Assembly: GCA_964035545.1 (NCBI GenBank)
Contig: OZ037769.1
Coordinates: 10,299,133 to 10,363,132 of the forward strand
Origin: Bugula neritina
Taxonomy: Eukaryota > Bryozoa > Gymnolaemata > Cheilostomatida > Bugulidae
Direction: 5' to 3'
DNA: 64,000 nucleotides
Below are positions 27,590 to 39,555 of the stretch, piece by piece. The position numbers and the translations under genes were made by a program. The first letter of the stretch is position 1. Each line of letters starts with the position of its first letter. The notes under the pieces are model-generated. The model had not been told where the DNA came from and made no database searches. It saw nothing but the letters and a program-made list of their open reading frames with translations.

Positions 27590-28440
27590 AGTGCGCGTAA
27601 GGGTAATGGAGTATTATGGCGGGGAGTTGCTTTTTCCGATATACATATACAAACATTTTCTACAATATAACAGAATTTGATAATAAAAAAATTTTTTTTT
27701 TATAGCGAAACATTTTATCTGCTCATGAAAAAATTGAAGAAAAAAATATATAGTTGCATAATTATATCATATTATATTAGAACTAAAAAACTCAAAATAA
27801 AAACTTACATATTGTTGAGATTCATTATACATACACTATGTTTCCATTATTGCATTATAGAAATGGAGTTTGTTCTTCGGCTAATGGAAATATAGTTACA
27901 TTGATTTATGAATAATAACACATGCAGCTAGAAAAATAACTCTTACAAAAATTCTCTTGTAACGAACAATTATCTGCTTAAAATTGCATTTCATACCATT
28001 CAAATATTGAATGATTTATATTTACATGCCGTTGATTTAGCATTTATAAAAGTCAATGTGCTTCACACGATTTCAAAATTTTTAGCTCACAAAAATAAAG
28101 CCAACACAGCTGGCAAACTTTTACACTTATGTGTCATTCAAAAATAATTATTGCTGTGTATATAAAATAAAATATACAACCTAACTTTTTCAATCACAAA
28201 ATAATAGTTTTCTCGTCCAAGTGGCTATTCTTCTGCCACATAAGCATAATAGGAAATGACTATTGAAGACATTGTAATTCTTATTTATTTCTATTTATAA
28301 ATATTAATAATAGATTATATGAATTTCATTAGCGCTATAATATATGCGTACATGTTACCATGCAGCTGTTTTTTTTTTATAAATAAAATAAGATGTTCTA
28401 GCTATGCATATATTTTCACATGAGCTTACTTAAATATGCC
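27590..28440. other. AT-rich spacer, part of a dispersed duplication
   Basis: The part from about 27,930 to 28,430 is homologous to about 31,740-32,240 (for example ACACAGCTGGCAAACTT in both). In the latter place it is the 5' flank of the secreted-protein gene, so this is a duplicated upstream region without the gene. Confidence 0.6.
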
Positions 28441-28485
28441 TTGCTTGTTTATAAAATTCAACATACTATTGTTTATAAAGGTGTT

Positions 28486-28700
28486 GGCCATGGTACTCTG
28501 TTTTGTGTAGACGAGTAGAAAAATGCTAAAGCGTGCAGCTGCTGTTTACGAACTACAATACATATGTATATATGTATATACATATAAGCTGTTGCTCCCT
28601 AACAGCTGTTTGGAACCTACTGTCCTACGAAGATATCATTAAGTTTGTCTGTATCAGTTAAAAAACTCATGCAAGTTTATATAGTGACCATATCTGCAGG

Positions 28701-28743
<43 letters not shown>

Positions 28744-29167
28744 TATTTTACGCTCTCATTTAATGCTCAGCAATGACATTAACTGATTGAGCACTCTCAC
28801 CATGGTCACAAACTCAAGCTGCTAGCATTTTGCAATGCTCGTGACTCCTAGGTGACCCCTATAGTCACTTGAGCACTCTGGCTTGAGTTTACACACCTTT
28901 TAAATATGCTTTAGTAAAACTATAAGTTTTACTGTTGCGAAGGTATGGGCCATGGTACTCTGTTCTGTGCTGATGAGGGGACAAACCCCAAAACAGCTGC
29001 TGTCCACAGATTGAGATTTTACGCTCTCATTTAATGCTCAGCAATGACATTAAATGATTGAGCACTCTCACCATGGTCACAAACTCAAGCTGCTAGCATT
29101 TTGCAATGCTCGTGACTCCTAGGTGACCCCTATAGTCACTTGAGCACTCTGGCTTGAGTTTACACAT
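28486..29167 (+). repeat. tandem repeat with hammerhead motifs (retrozyme-like)
   Basis: Body 28,748-28,900 (TTTTACGCTCTCATTTAATG ... CTGGCTTGAGTTTACACA) is repeated at 29,019-29,167 with a 271-bp period and almost no differences. Each body is preceded by a GGCCATGGTACTCTGTT segment leading into a hammerhead motif, at 28,486-28,550 (degenerate) and 28,949-29,010 (well formed). A (TA)n tract at 28,713-28,746 and about 190 bp of other sequence lie between the first motif and the first body. Tandem units of a few hundred bp with a hammerhead are the hallmark of metazoan retrozymes. No ORF is present. Confidence 0.7.
28965..29009 (+). ncRNA. hammerhead ribozyme motif, one core base changed
   Basis: Stem I CTGTG (28,965-28,969) pairs with CACAG (29,005-29,009). 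Core CTGATGA is at 28,970-28,976, stem II GGGG/CCCC closes loop ACAAA (28,977-28,989), then AAA (28,990-28,992) where GAA is expected, stem III ACAG/CTGT with loop CTG (28,993-29,003), and C29004 at the cleavage position after GT. All helices and the 5' core fit. The only departure is A for the conserved G12, which should block cleavage. Confidence 0.7.
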
Positions 29168-30590
29168 CCACAGTTGGTTTAAGGTCATACTTTTCATTTT
29201 CTGGCTCTTTGCCAGGTGCTTTATGTTCTATATGAACAATGTTCCACTGATAGCTCGAACAGGTTGAATGTCACAGGAACAAAAAAAATATGAAAAGATA
29301 AAGAAACTTATGTTCTCCAATATACTTTTTTATTTTTTTCAAAAGCCAATTCATGTTTAAGTTATAGCTTGTTGAAAAACATAGTCCCCCTTCCACATTC
29401 TTTTCAATTTATACGCTCCTGACTTGTTATTGTGTCTCAATATTCCTTGTATTCGAGTGCTTGTTAGTCTCGCTTCACTAACTTTGCCTATACTTCACAA
29501 GTGCCAGTGCTGCTGGCTCAAAAGCTAAATGTTATAAACTGTCAGCTAAAACCCAATCTTGTATTCCTAGGTTGGTTGGCCTAAATAAAACAATAGTCAA
29601 ATCATGATTTCATGTTTTAAAAATTTACTTTATTCTAACCTGCTGCCTAGCTAGTTCTATTTTTGATGTATAATTACAAAATTTGTGATACATTTTTTTT
29701 GGCAATCATGTGATTTATAAAATGCAGTAATGGTACTTATAATATTATATTATTATCATTATAATATATTATATAGTATTATGTGTGTTTTTATTATACT
29801 GCATAATATCTATTTTATTATTGTTGTTGTGCAAACAAGTGCAATTAACCTAGTTTTCAAAATGTACCTCTAAATTATCAGAATATCAGTTTAGATATTT
29901 TCATGCTTTGTAAGGTAAACCTAAAAAAAGAGGCTGTATTCCCAAAGTAAAGGGTGTTGAACTATGAACTATATTAGATTAGCCACTCTGCTACCAAGTG
30001 CATTAGTATAATATTATATGAATAGCTCTGATGCTTTGTCTCCGGTGGCTGGCTGCGATATGATAACTTGGCCAACTTCCAAGAGTTTAAAATTGGCGCA
30101 ATTATTCAAGAGGTTACATGCTGCACAGAGCTAGCAGTGATAGTAACCTTGCTATTGGCAGTACTTATTACAACTGCCAGCATATAAGCTGCATTGTAGA
30201 ATGCCGTTGGGGTAGGCTAGTAAAACCAAATTTTGCTCTCTAATATACCTTAGACACAATGCAGCAACATGATTGTTCATTTCAAATTACATTGCCACCC
30301 TTACATGAGCTGTGGGCTTCATAAAGATTCATATGATTAGAGATTTATGCTATAGGCTAGCTATGATGAAAATAACACACCATTGTCAAAGTTAACTTCA
30401 AGTATGTTGTTTTCCAGAAACTCAGTAATGTCCATTTATCTCTCGCATACAAATACTTATGTAACAGCATACAGTTTAAGTTTTATTTTAGAGCACATCT
30501 GCAAATTCTACAATAAGAGCTTGCTTTACCAGTCTATTTCAGACCTGTTTTTGTAGCTAGTAATACGCAAGCTACTTATTTTTAAACTTT
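29168..30590. other. intergenic, no gene recognised
   Basis: AT-rich sequence without convincing coding frames, RNA genes or element ends. Confidence 0.6.
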
Positions 30591-30654
30591 TGGGTTATTT
30601 GTTCAAAACCATTAGCTTTGCTAGTAACCCGAGACTATTCCAACAGTTGACTAC

Positions 30655-31107
30655 TATCATGATATCATGGAAAATTATGAAAAAGACCAACTCATACAAC
30701 AAAGTCACTAAAAGATGCAACCTCTGCCTATGGGAAAAATATTTCATAATATACCAGCCCAGCAAATCTTCCCTTAATAACAGAAATGAAATTCTATCCA
30801 CATGCAGACATGCACGTAAGCACTACCTGGGCAACATCACATAACAATACTAACAACTCTCAACCATAGTACTACCATAATTTTCCATGATATCATGGAA
30901 AATTATGAAAAAGACCAACTCATACAACAAAGTCACTAAAAGATGCAACCTCTGCCTATGGGAAAAATATTTCATAATATACCAGCCCAGCAAATCTTCC
31001 CTTAATAACAGAAATGAAATTCTATCCACATGCAGACATGCACGTAAGCACTACCTGGGCAACATCACATAACAATACTAACAACTCTCAACCATAGTAC
31101 TACCTAT
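30655..31107 (+). pseudogene. tandemly duplicated Penelope-like element C-terminal fragment
   Basis: Two copies with a 227-bp period, near-identical, each coding SWKIMKKTNSYNKVTKRCNL followed by CLWEKYFIIYQPSKSSLNNR and NEILSTCRH (30,660-30,843 and 30,887-31,071). The pattern WxI..., Y...C.LCL.EK..I, LN.R.E..S.CRH is typical of the GIY-YIG endonuclease region of Penelope-like retroelements. No RT is attached. A 32-bp perfect palindrome (30,876-30,907) sits at the junction of the two copies. The family call rests on motif recognition only. Confidence 0.62.
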
Positions 31108-31302
31108 TATAAATTAGCCTTTCCATCAAACATCTAGCTTTTATAGTTTAATCCTTTGGAAAAAGAGCAATTTAATTAATTAATAGATAACACCAAATCC
31201 ACTACTATGTTTGCATTTCGTTTTACGTTGTGTTTAGCATGATAATTTTCTTTATGTAAAAATTTGAATAATCGGTATGCTTCATAGCTTTTATTTATTT
31301 TT

Positions 31303-31358
31303 AGTCTAACACCTGAGGAGTGCAGTTTACTGCACGAAACTATATAGTCGTGTAAGAT
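31303..31358 (+). ncRNA. hammerhead ribozyme, consensus core
   Basis: Stem I GTCTAACAC (31,304-31,312) pairs with GTGTAAGAT (31,350-31,358) with one A-A mismatch. Core CTGAGGA 31,313-31,319; stem II GTGCAG/CTGCAC with a four-base TTTA loop (31,320-31,335); GAA 31,336-31,338; short stem III ACT/AGT with loop ATAT (31,339-31,348); C31349 as cleavage base (GTC). All conserved core bases are present. It lies about 230 bp downstream of the Penelope-like coding fragments and about 60 bp from a (TA)n tract, the expected setting for hammerheads of Penelope-like elements. Confidence 0.82.
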
Positions 31359-31405
31359 TTTTTAAATAAAATATATATGTATCATTAACAATCTGAACAC
31401 ACTAC

Positions 31406-31408
<3 letters not shown>

Positions 31409-31467
<59 letters not shown>
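31409..31467. repeat. (TA)n microsatellite
   Basis: TA dinucleotide tract right after the hammerhead-bearing terminal sequence. Confidence 0.95.
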
Positions 31468-31468
<1 letters not shown>

Positions 31469-31469
31469 C

Positions 31470-32500
31470 TGTATTTAGGTTTAGAACTAATATATAAATA
31501 AATGGTGTATTCTGCAAGGGTTGTACATGCAGGTGTGTTTTTAGGATCGTTAGCATCAGCAAGTATATAAGACTATATAGGTTACACGGAACTTTTTTAT
31601 TGAATCTACTTTTAGCACTTTGAAATGAGGCTCATATGAATATCTATAATACAACACAGATGCAGAAATTAATTACAAGACAAGTTCTCAAATTTATGAA
31701 CAATATAATACAGCTATAGACAATGAATTGTGACAAAATCGGCTTGTAACAAACCACAATATTTTTTTTTTAAATTTGCAGTATTAGTTCAAATATTGAA
31801 TGATATTTTATTATGCCGAATTGATTCAGCATTTAAAAAAGTTAACGCTTGTGGTTCCCACGCTTTAAAATTTTTCTCTTCAAAAAATAAAGCTGACACA
31901 GCTGGCAAACTTGTTATCACAAACTAGTGTTATTCTAAAACAATTATTGTATTCTTAAAATAAGAATATATAACCTAACCTTTTCAATAGCAAAATAATA
32001 GCTTCCTATCCCAGTGGGTTATATTTTCTGCCATGTAAGCATGATAGGAAATTGTCATTGATAATATTAGGTTGTTAATTCTGAATAATTATAATATATT
32101 ATTAATAGAAAATTATATGAATTTCATTAGAACATACATATATCATGCCAGCTGTATTGCATGTTTGTATATAAAATGGAATGTTCTAGAACAATTTCCT
32201 CACATTTTTTTGCATAAGCATCTTTGATACATCTTGAAAATTCAACGTTAGAGCAAGTCTATTAGAAATGCGTAAGTATAAGTTTATAAATTGAAATTCC
32301 TCATACATTAACTTTTTATATAAATAAGTTTTTACGGTTGTCAAATTATGAAGATGTCACAAATACAAAACAATAAGCTTAACTCAATTGTACAAATAGT
32401 TTGTTATAAGAGAATAAACTTCCTCTTTTTTAAGTATGAAGCACTTGAGTCAGAAAGAATATTTCGCTTGTGAACTTACACAGAGCTAAAACATTATCAA
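31470..32500. other. upstream flank of secreted-protein gene, no other gene
   Basis: AT-rich. Region 31,740-32,240 has a diverged copy at 27,930-28,430. Confidence 0.55.
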
Positions 32501-32501
32501 A

Positions 32502-34829
32502 ATGATTATACAATGTGACTTCTCTTTCTCTTCAGTATCTGTAAAGGTTACGGTAGCAATGTGTACTGCTGTCCTGTTCATTGGTAGGTTTAATTAAATA
32601 TATTATTATTATTATAAAAGTGACATGGAAGATTTTTGAATTTGTTAATAATAAAGAATACTGGTTTCTGTTAAGCACCTTACAAGAAAAAAGACATTTG
32701 TATTTCATTTTTAATCCAACAGCTAGTTCAGATATAAGAATTATATTATATTTTGTAAATGTAGGTACTGTTGAAATTATAGAGGGCACAAGTTCCAGCA
32801 CCAAAACACTTAGTAAGTTATAAAAGTATTGACATTTTTTGTTTGCAGTACTTTTTAAGAGTTGTGAAGTACATTATAAGTCATATAAGAATTCTACTAT
32901 ATTGAAATATCTAGCAGTTACTTGATAAAATTTAGATTTGAGAAATTTAATTTGTAGATTGTGAAACTCGACTAGCTGGCACTTTCTGTTTGTTTAGAAG
33001 CATGACTAAAAACGGGAACCCTTCTGAATGCATAAGGTCTGTAAATATATTGCGAATTGATTAAATTAAAGTACAGTGATTTGAATTTAGCACAATTTCA
33101 TGAAACATAAGTAAGGGTAACGGGGGGGGGGGGGGAGGGGGCACAATGGGTCGAATTTTGCATTTGTTGCTCTCATTCGTTTGTTTTTTAAGTTACTAGT
33201 TCAATATTCTTTAGTCTTAATGCTACATCTGTTGTCTATTACAGGTACCAGTTTGTTGTTTCTATCTCTCTCACAACTTTCAGAATAATGAAATTTTCAT
33301 GACGAAAAAATTGGGCCATTGTGCCCCGGTACCGGGGTACTATGGGCCACTGGGTGGGACACAACAAATATATTGAAATTTTGCGTATTTTGTTACATCT
33401 GATTTTTGTTTATTTAATATTACAAATAAATAAAGATACTCTTTCAGATCTACAGCAAAATTCATGTTTTAGCTGTACAGTTTGTGCCACTACAGATAGC
33501 AGAGGAAAGCAAAATCAAACGCACGTCACTCGGTTCTGCAGTGCCATTATCATTACTGTTTAAAACTAAAAATGTTTTCACTTCAGAGCAACGTTTATTA
33601 AAAAAAGACTTTACTGAAGTGTACTACAAAATTCGGAGTGAACTTTTTTCAATGAACTGTAGCTAAGGTGCATGCATGGCTGAGGTTTGTGACTGGAAAG
33701 GAGAAGGGGGACCAAATGAGCAAATCACAATTTATTTCAGTCAGATGCACTTATATTCCTTCAATGGTGTAATATATAATGATTATCATGATTATCTACT
33801 AGTAGCAACAGCAGAGTGTTTTGTATTATGTATAAAATGGCAAAGCTTTAACCTCACCAGATGTATGTATTAGGGGAGCTTTAACTTGTAGTTTTGTAGT
33901 CTTACCATGATGTCTTTGATATTTTACAAATTGGTCGGAAATGGTTATATAAATTTATAGATTTTAGTAACAGTTCAACCAACCTTTTGGGCAAACAAAC
34001 TAATAACAGTGATCAGGCTGCAATAATCAGGTGGCCCATTGTGCTCCAGTCAGCGTGGCCCATTGTGTCCCGTGTGGCCAAACTGAAAATAAATGTGCCT
34101 CAAGGAAAATTTATTTCAGTGTTTGCTGTTATACTAGCTAAGCATTGTAGAGACAAGCAACGGCAACAATATCAGTAAAATCTAGGCTTCTTGCCTTTGA
34201 GTGTAAAAAGTTATGAGGCTTTTACGACATCCTAAAAAATGTACAAAAAGTAGGTAAAAACAGTTTTTTACTAGCCCTTTCAACACGTATGTTCCGCAAG
34301 TGTTGAAACTACAAAGGCTGAATAATTGTGTCAATATCTTTTTATGAAAAAAAATCACAACTCTAAGTCAATAAGTTCTCTTCTCTCACAATTTGGCTGG
34401 CTTTTTGTACCCCTATGACTGTTGTGCCCCCGTTACCCCTACTAATTTTTTATATATTTAGCGCAAGACGTCAATTTAATGGAGCTATGAGTGGATGTAC
34501 TGTTAAAGACCCTGTCAAACTGATGTTTATAAACTTTCAGTTTGCAAAACGATTCACTACCAAATGCAAAGACCATAAATTTCCACTATCTCGTAAGAAT
34601 CAGTTACAAATCTTTAGCAGTTTTTGCGTTTGTGTGAATCTTTTAATTAAGGTAAAAGAAGCTTAAGAAATTAATTGAAAACACAGATTTGTAAGATATA
34701 TACTTAATTTTTTCAGACTGTGGGATACTTACAGACTGTCTAAAGAAGGTATTTGACAATAATGGAACGAAACTTTATTGGTGAGATTGTATATAAGTTT
34801 ATTACCTATATCCTAAATAGTATCAATAC

Positions 34830-34907
<78 letters not shown>

Positions 34908-35175
34908 ATTGTATATATATATATATATATCCAACAAACTTAAACTTGAATTACTCTAATCACAGAAATATTATATATGATAAAACCTTTTTTTCAGTGA
35001 CAAGAAAGACGAAGCTGATAAGTGCTACAAGACTGCCAAGAAAGGATGCTCTTCTGCTACGTACTATCAGAAATTATACATTAAACAAGCTTTTCCAGCT
35101 GCATGTAAATCTAATGCTAAGTATTATTCTATGCCTCAATCTTACTTACCTTATTATTGTCCACGTACAGGATAA
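32502..35175 (+). CDS. secreted 12-cysteine protein, six exons, unknown family
   Basis: Exons 32,502-32,583, 32,765-32,812, 32,958-33,036, 34,462-34,592, 34,717-34,780 and 34,998-35,175 join in frame with GT-AG borders (donor GTCTGT after exon 3 is weak), giving 193 residues. The N-terminus has a hydrophobic stretch (VTVAMCTAVLFIG), a likely signal peptide. After it the protein has 12 cysteines (NCETRL, TFCLF, SECI, SGCTV, TKCKD, SHCGI, TDCLK, LYCDK, DKCYK, KGCSS, AACKS, YYCPR), an even number suited to six disulfides. The start is uncertain: CTTTCTCTTCAG just inside exon 1 could be an acceptor, placing the real first exon upstream. No known domain is recognised; some nematode-type cysteine-rich secreted domains of unknown function have a similar look, but I cannot assign one. 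A decayed copy of the last exon is at 20,678. Confidence 0.68.
33114..34439. mobile_element. TIR-flanked nonautonomous DNA transposon in intron 3
   Basis: Left end AGGGTAACGGGGG..., right end ...GTGCCCCCGTTACCCC; these are inverted repeats, both continuing into GCACAA/TTGTGC. Flanks are TA on both sides (33,112-33,113 and 34,440-34,441) within a longer AGTA/TACT match. Inside, GGCCCATTGTGCCCC-type motifs recur in both orientations (near 33,313, 33,340, 34,031 and 34,050). No transposase was found. The right end lies only 22 bp before exon 4, so the element supplies the sequence just upstream of that splice acceptor. Superfamily not assigned. Confidence 0.66.
33121..33141. repeat. poly-G tract
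   Basis: A run of about 14 G followed by AGGGGG within the left terminal inverted repeat. The right terminus has only five C at the same place, so the run expanded in the left end. Confidence 0.9.
34833..34930. repeat. (TA)n microsatellite in intron 5
   Basis: TA tract with a few interruptions between exons 5 and 6 of the secreted-protein gene. Confidence 0.93.
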
Positions 35176-35815
35176 GAAACACCCTTACCTCTTTTTAAGA
35201 AATACTATCTCCTAAACACCTATATTAACTTTGAAATTTTTTAAACAAGACATGTTTTCCCAAGTAACTCAAAAACAAAAATGCTTTTTTAGATATTGGT
35301 TTAATTCCATAATATAATTTAAATACATAAATAAACAATTTTCTTTTAGATTTCAAATAGAATTCAACTAGGTTTTATTCCTGCTAATAATTTTGAATAT
35401 GAGGCTACGTAAGCCCCAGTAATTCTATTGCTGTTGCATATCGTTTTTAAAAAGACATATGATATACCTGGATGCTTTAGTCAAGTTTTAAATATACATT
35501 ATTCTAGTGCTTTAATGAAAAAGAAGGTGTTGTAATTGTATAGAAAAACTAACCAAAATCTACCCTAAAGATGTGTATTTTAATGTCATATAAGAAATTA
35601 TAGCTGCATGATTATATGCTATGCTAGTGTCGAAAGGTAAAAATAATGAATGTAAGTACTTGTTGTTGATATCAATTAAAGCTGGTTCACACTTTTATTT
35701 TATATAGTCAAGTTTGTAAGATCCACTATATACATACACATAACTTAACGTATAGCTGTCTTCAATGCCATATTATAGTATGCAAGTAAATATGAAATTC
35801 TTTCATCATACAAGG
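35176..35815. other. 3' flank of secreted-protein gene
   Basis: AT-rich; includes several AATAAA-like sequences and matches 20,861-21,200. No other gene. Confidence 0.5.
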
Positions 35816-37400
35816 AATGCGTTACCAGGTGGCCCATAGTGATGACGACCGTGAGGAGCAAAAAGACGCAGTATACGAGGCCTTTTTCTGAACAACCCTG
35901 AGTTACAATGATACTACCTGGCCGCCAAAGTAACCACCATTGAAGAAGCCCTGGCCCTAGGAAAGGCCTACTACTAGATAGAAAGACCTCAAGGGGCGGA
36001 TTTCACAACCAATCAGGTTGATGAGCAGCCTGCATGAAGTCATGAAGGCGGATCCGCCGAGCCCGCAGATCATAGCCGCTGCTACTGATACCCCTTCACC
36101 TGACCGACTCGCCATGCTGATGGACATGATGAAAAGTTTCCAGACAAAGATAAAGAAGATGCAACAAGAGTAAGCTGATAGGCAGGCACCCAGATCTTGG
36201 GCCATCAGTTCTTCGTATCTCACCTGTTGGAAATGCGAGCCTCGAGTCGTACGAAAAAGCATGTATCCTCTTTTACGGCATTATTACGCTACCTGGACAC
36301 GTCTGTAATTAAGTAAATTACGAGACGTTCATCATCAGCTACCTGAAGGAAGACGCTATCCTGAGAATGCCTTTTCTGGAGAAACACCAGTGTCACATGA
36401 ATTTCCAGAAGTCGGCGGTGGTGATGGCTGGGAAAGAGCTTGCCTGTGTGGACAAGTTTGGTAGGCCCTTGGTGAGCAGAGTCTAGGTAGTGCAGGACTG
36501 CACAGTTACGGAAAAATCCCAGGCTACTCTTTGATGTAGAGTCAACTGCAAGGAAATTGCTGACCTGGAAGTGGTGGAGAGAATGCACGGAGCAATTCGA
36601 CTGGCAAACAGCCTAAATTGGCTAGACTGTCAGAGAGAGCTTCTCGTGCAGTGCATCAACCCCTCTACGGAATCGGTCCGATTATCGGCTGGGGTGCTGT
36701 TAGAGAATTACCACTCCATCCAAGAAGCTGATGTTAGGGCTGGCACTGGAAACAGTGACCAACACCCAGGAAAATCTCCCTTGTGCCTGTCGAGAAGCAG
36801 TTCCAGAGCACTTGGCTGACTTGTATGGTGGAGCATGTGGCAATTGTACTAGTAGCGCTGAATGCCAAGTAGTGGCTCAACTACTGATAGAGTACAGCAA
36901 TATCTTTAGTTGGCAGCAATGGAGACATAGAGCTGACTAAGGTTATCTCTCACGACATACCCCTGGCAGCTGCCACCAACCCTATCAGGCAGCCAACCCG
37001 ACGTTTAGACCTGGAGAAAAAGGTGAGCCGACTGGTGCAGGATCTTCTCGACCAAGACCTGATTGAGCCAGTGTGTAAAGCTCTTTGGTAGTCTTGGTCA
37101 TAAAGAAGTAAGGTAGCTAGAGCCATTCTGTGTAGACTACCGCAGACTCAACAGCGTTACTATCAAGGATGCCTACCCTCTCCCACAGATAAATTAGTCT
37201 CTGGATGCCTTCGTATGTAGAAAGTACTTTAGAACTTTGGATCTGCTTAGCGAGTACTGGCAAGTACCCCTCAGTCCTGATGCCCAGGGCAAAGCCGCAT
37301 TTATTACCCGTGATGGGCTTTGGAAGTAAAAAGTACTGTCATTCGGACTTATGCCTGCCTCGGCAACTTTTCAACTGCTCATGAAGCAGGTCTTTAGTGG

Positions 37401-38396
37401 TTGCACTGGGAGATCCTCCTAATCTGCCTAGACAATGTCATTGTCATCTCCCCAGACTTTACGACTCATGTCAGTCGTATGCAAGAGGTCTTTGACTGCC
37501 TCCGGGCTGCTGGACTAAAGGTGAAGCCCTCCAGGTGTGCACTCCTGCAGCAGGAATTCATGTACCTGGACCATGTGGTTGGCCGTAATGGGGTCGCCAC
37601 TCACCTGGAAAAGGTACAGACTGTAAAGGAGTGGGCTGTTTCCTGGGACTTCTTTAGGTTGAAGGCATTCCTGGACCTGGTAGCGTACTACAGACAGTAC
37701 ATAACCAAGTTTGCGGGAGTGACTCATCTCTTGAATCAGTTAACCACCAAGGGAGTTTTGTGGCAGTGAACACAGAAGGAGCAGCAGGCATTAAACCACT
37801 TCAAGCAACAGCTAATAGAGGCGCCAATTCTGGCGCATCCTGATCCAGCCAAAGAGTACATCCTGAACACCTACGCCAGCGATCACAGTGTGGGAGCTGT
37901 TCTGTCTCAGGTACAGGGTGGAAGTGGGGTGGTTCTCGCTTATTACAGCAAAACTCTTGCGGCAGCCGAAAAGAACTACTGCACTACTAGGAAGGAGCTC
38001 CTAGCAGTAGTCAGGGCGGTCAAAGGCTTCCGGCCACATCTGTATAGGAGAACATTCGGATTATGAACAGACCATGCGTCTCTGATACGGCTGTGCAAAC
38101 GTACTGAGCTCTCGAGTCAGGTGGCTCACTGGCTGAATATTATTGCTGAGTTCTCCTACCGAAGAAAGCACCGTGCAGGTAAGAAGCACGGAAACGCCGA
38201 CGGCATGAGTCGCCGGCCAGTAGAAGACTGCAAGCAATGCCTGCACATCGAGAAACAAGATGGGGACCCGCTCGCCTTGACGTCAAGACACAGTTGGGAG
38301 ACGGCAACATCTATCGTTGGGAGCACGGCTATTTATGGCCCCGAAATCCACTCAGAGGACGTCCAGGCATTTCGATTTAACTCAACACAGTACTAG
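37401..38396 (+). pseudogene. gypsy RT C-terminal part and RNase H
   Basis: Open pieces at 37,401-37,769 (LDNVIVISPDF, with CLDN where active copies have xLDD; HVVGRNGVATHLEKV) and 38,121-38,396 (GKKHGNADGMSRRPVEDC). The active-site LDD is changed to LDN. Between them the frame is closed by scattered stops. Confidence 0.7.
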
Positions 38397-39165
38397 AATG
38401 TCAAGGAGCTCTGTCGACTGCAAGAGACACTACCTGAAAAAAAAGACTAACGACCTACAGAGGAACAGCAATGGCAAGTGGACGCTGAGTTCCAATTTCT
38501 CTGCCGTCGTTGGAATTCTTTCCAGATTCGTCGGGATGGCTTTCTGACAATGACACTTGCAGAAGACAACTGTCGACAGGAGTAAAGTCGCGTCGTATGC
38601 CCATGGGCTCTCTGTCGGAAACTCATCTGAGATCCCCATAAACAGGCTCATGCTGAAGCCAGTCAGGTCATCAGATGCCTACAAATGCAATGATATTGGC
38701 CCGAAATGACCAGGGATTTGCGATTAAGAATTTGCAATATGAAGCCAACAAACGCGGACGCCCCACCGAAACCACAAGTCGGGGCAAGATATACACCAGC
38801 TGGCCTTGGCAGGTCGCGAACCTCATAGGACCAATGTCGATGTATTTTGGTGTTAACAGACCATTTCACTCAGTGAGCGGACACCCTGGCATTCCCAGAC
38901 GCATCAGCCCCCACTGTAGCCCGGGTGCTGGACCAACAAGAGTTCTGTTATTTTGGCCTGCCGTAACAGATACACACGAACCAGGGCGCCCAATTCCAAT
39001 CCCAGTTGATGAAAGACCTCTGCAGGACATGGGAGAGGGGTGAATCAGAGCCAAACCACCCCACATCACCCCCAAAGAAATGGAGTGGTAGAAAGAAATA
39101 ATCGAATGCTGGGTGACGCTCTCCGTCGCCTTCTTTTGGAGAGGAGCCAAAAGGAGTGAGACCTC

Positions 39166-39555
39166 ATGTTGCCACAAATCTTGCGGGCGTATCGAAGTAA
39201 ACCTTACTTTAGCACACAAGAAACACCAAACCTGTTAATGTTGAGCCACAAAACCAGAGTCCCCGAGCACCTCACATACAATGTTCCAGTTCCGGGGTTC
39301 CCTGTACATGAATACGTAGAGAAATTAGTGGAAACAATGAGAACGGCTCATGAGGCCCTGCGGGAGAAGCAGTGGGCAGTGCGGACGAAGAATTCCGAGG
39401 AGCCACCCTTATCTCGAGAGGGAGACTGGGTGTGGATGGTCAGCTACCGTAGGTGTCGCAGACAGTCTGCTAAACTGCAGTCCAAATTTGCTGCACCCTA
39501 CTGCGTAGTAGAGGTTTTGCCCAACCACACATACCATGTGGAGCGCTCAGAATAG
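39166..39555 (+). pseudogene. gypsy integrase C-terminal region
   Basis: A 129-codon open piece with HKTRVPEHLTYNVPV, MRTAHEALREKQWAV, GDWVWMVSYRR and AAPYCVVEVLPNHTYHVERS, the GPY/F-type module after the integrase core. The TAG after VERSE interrupts what continues as ISVQNEQRLKPYYG in the same frame. Confidence 0.75.
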
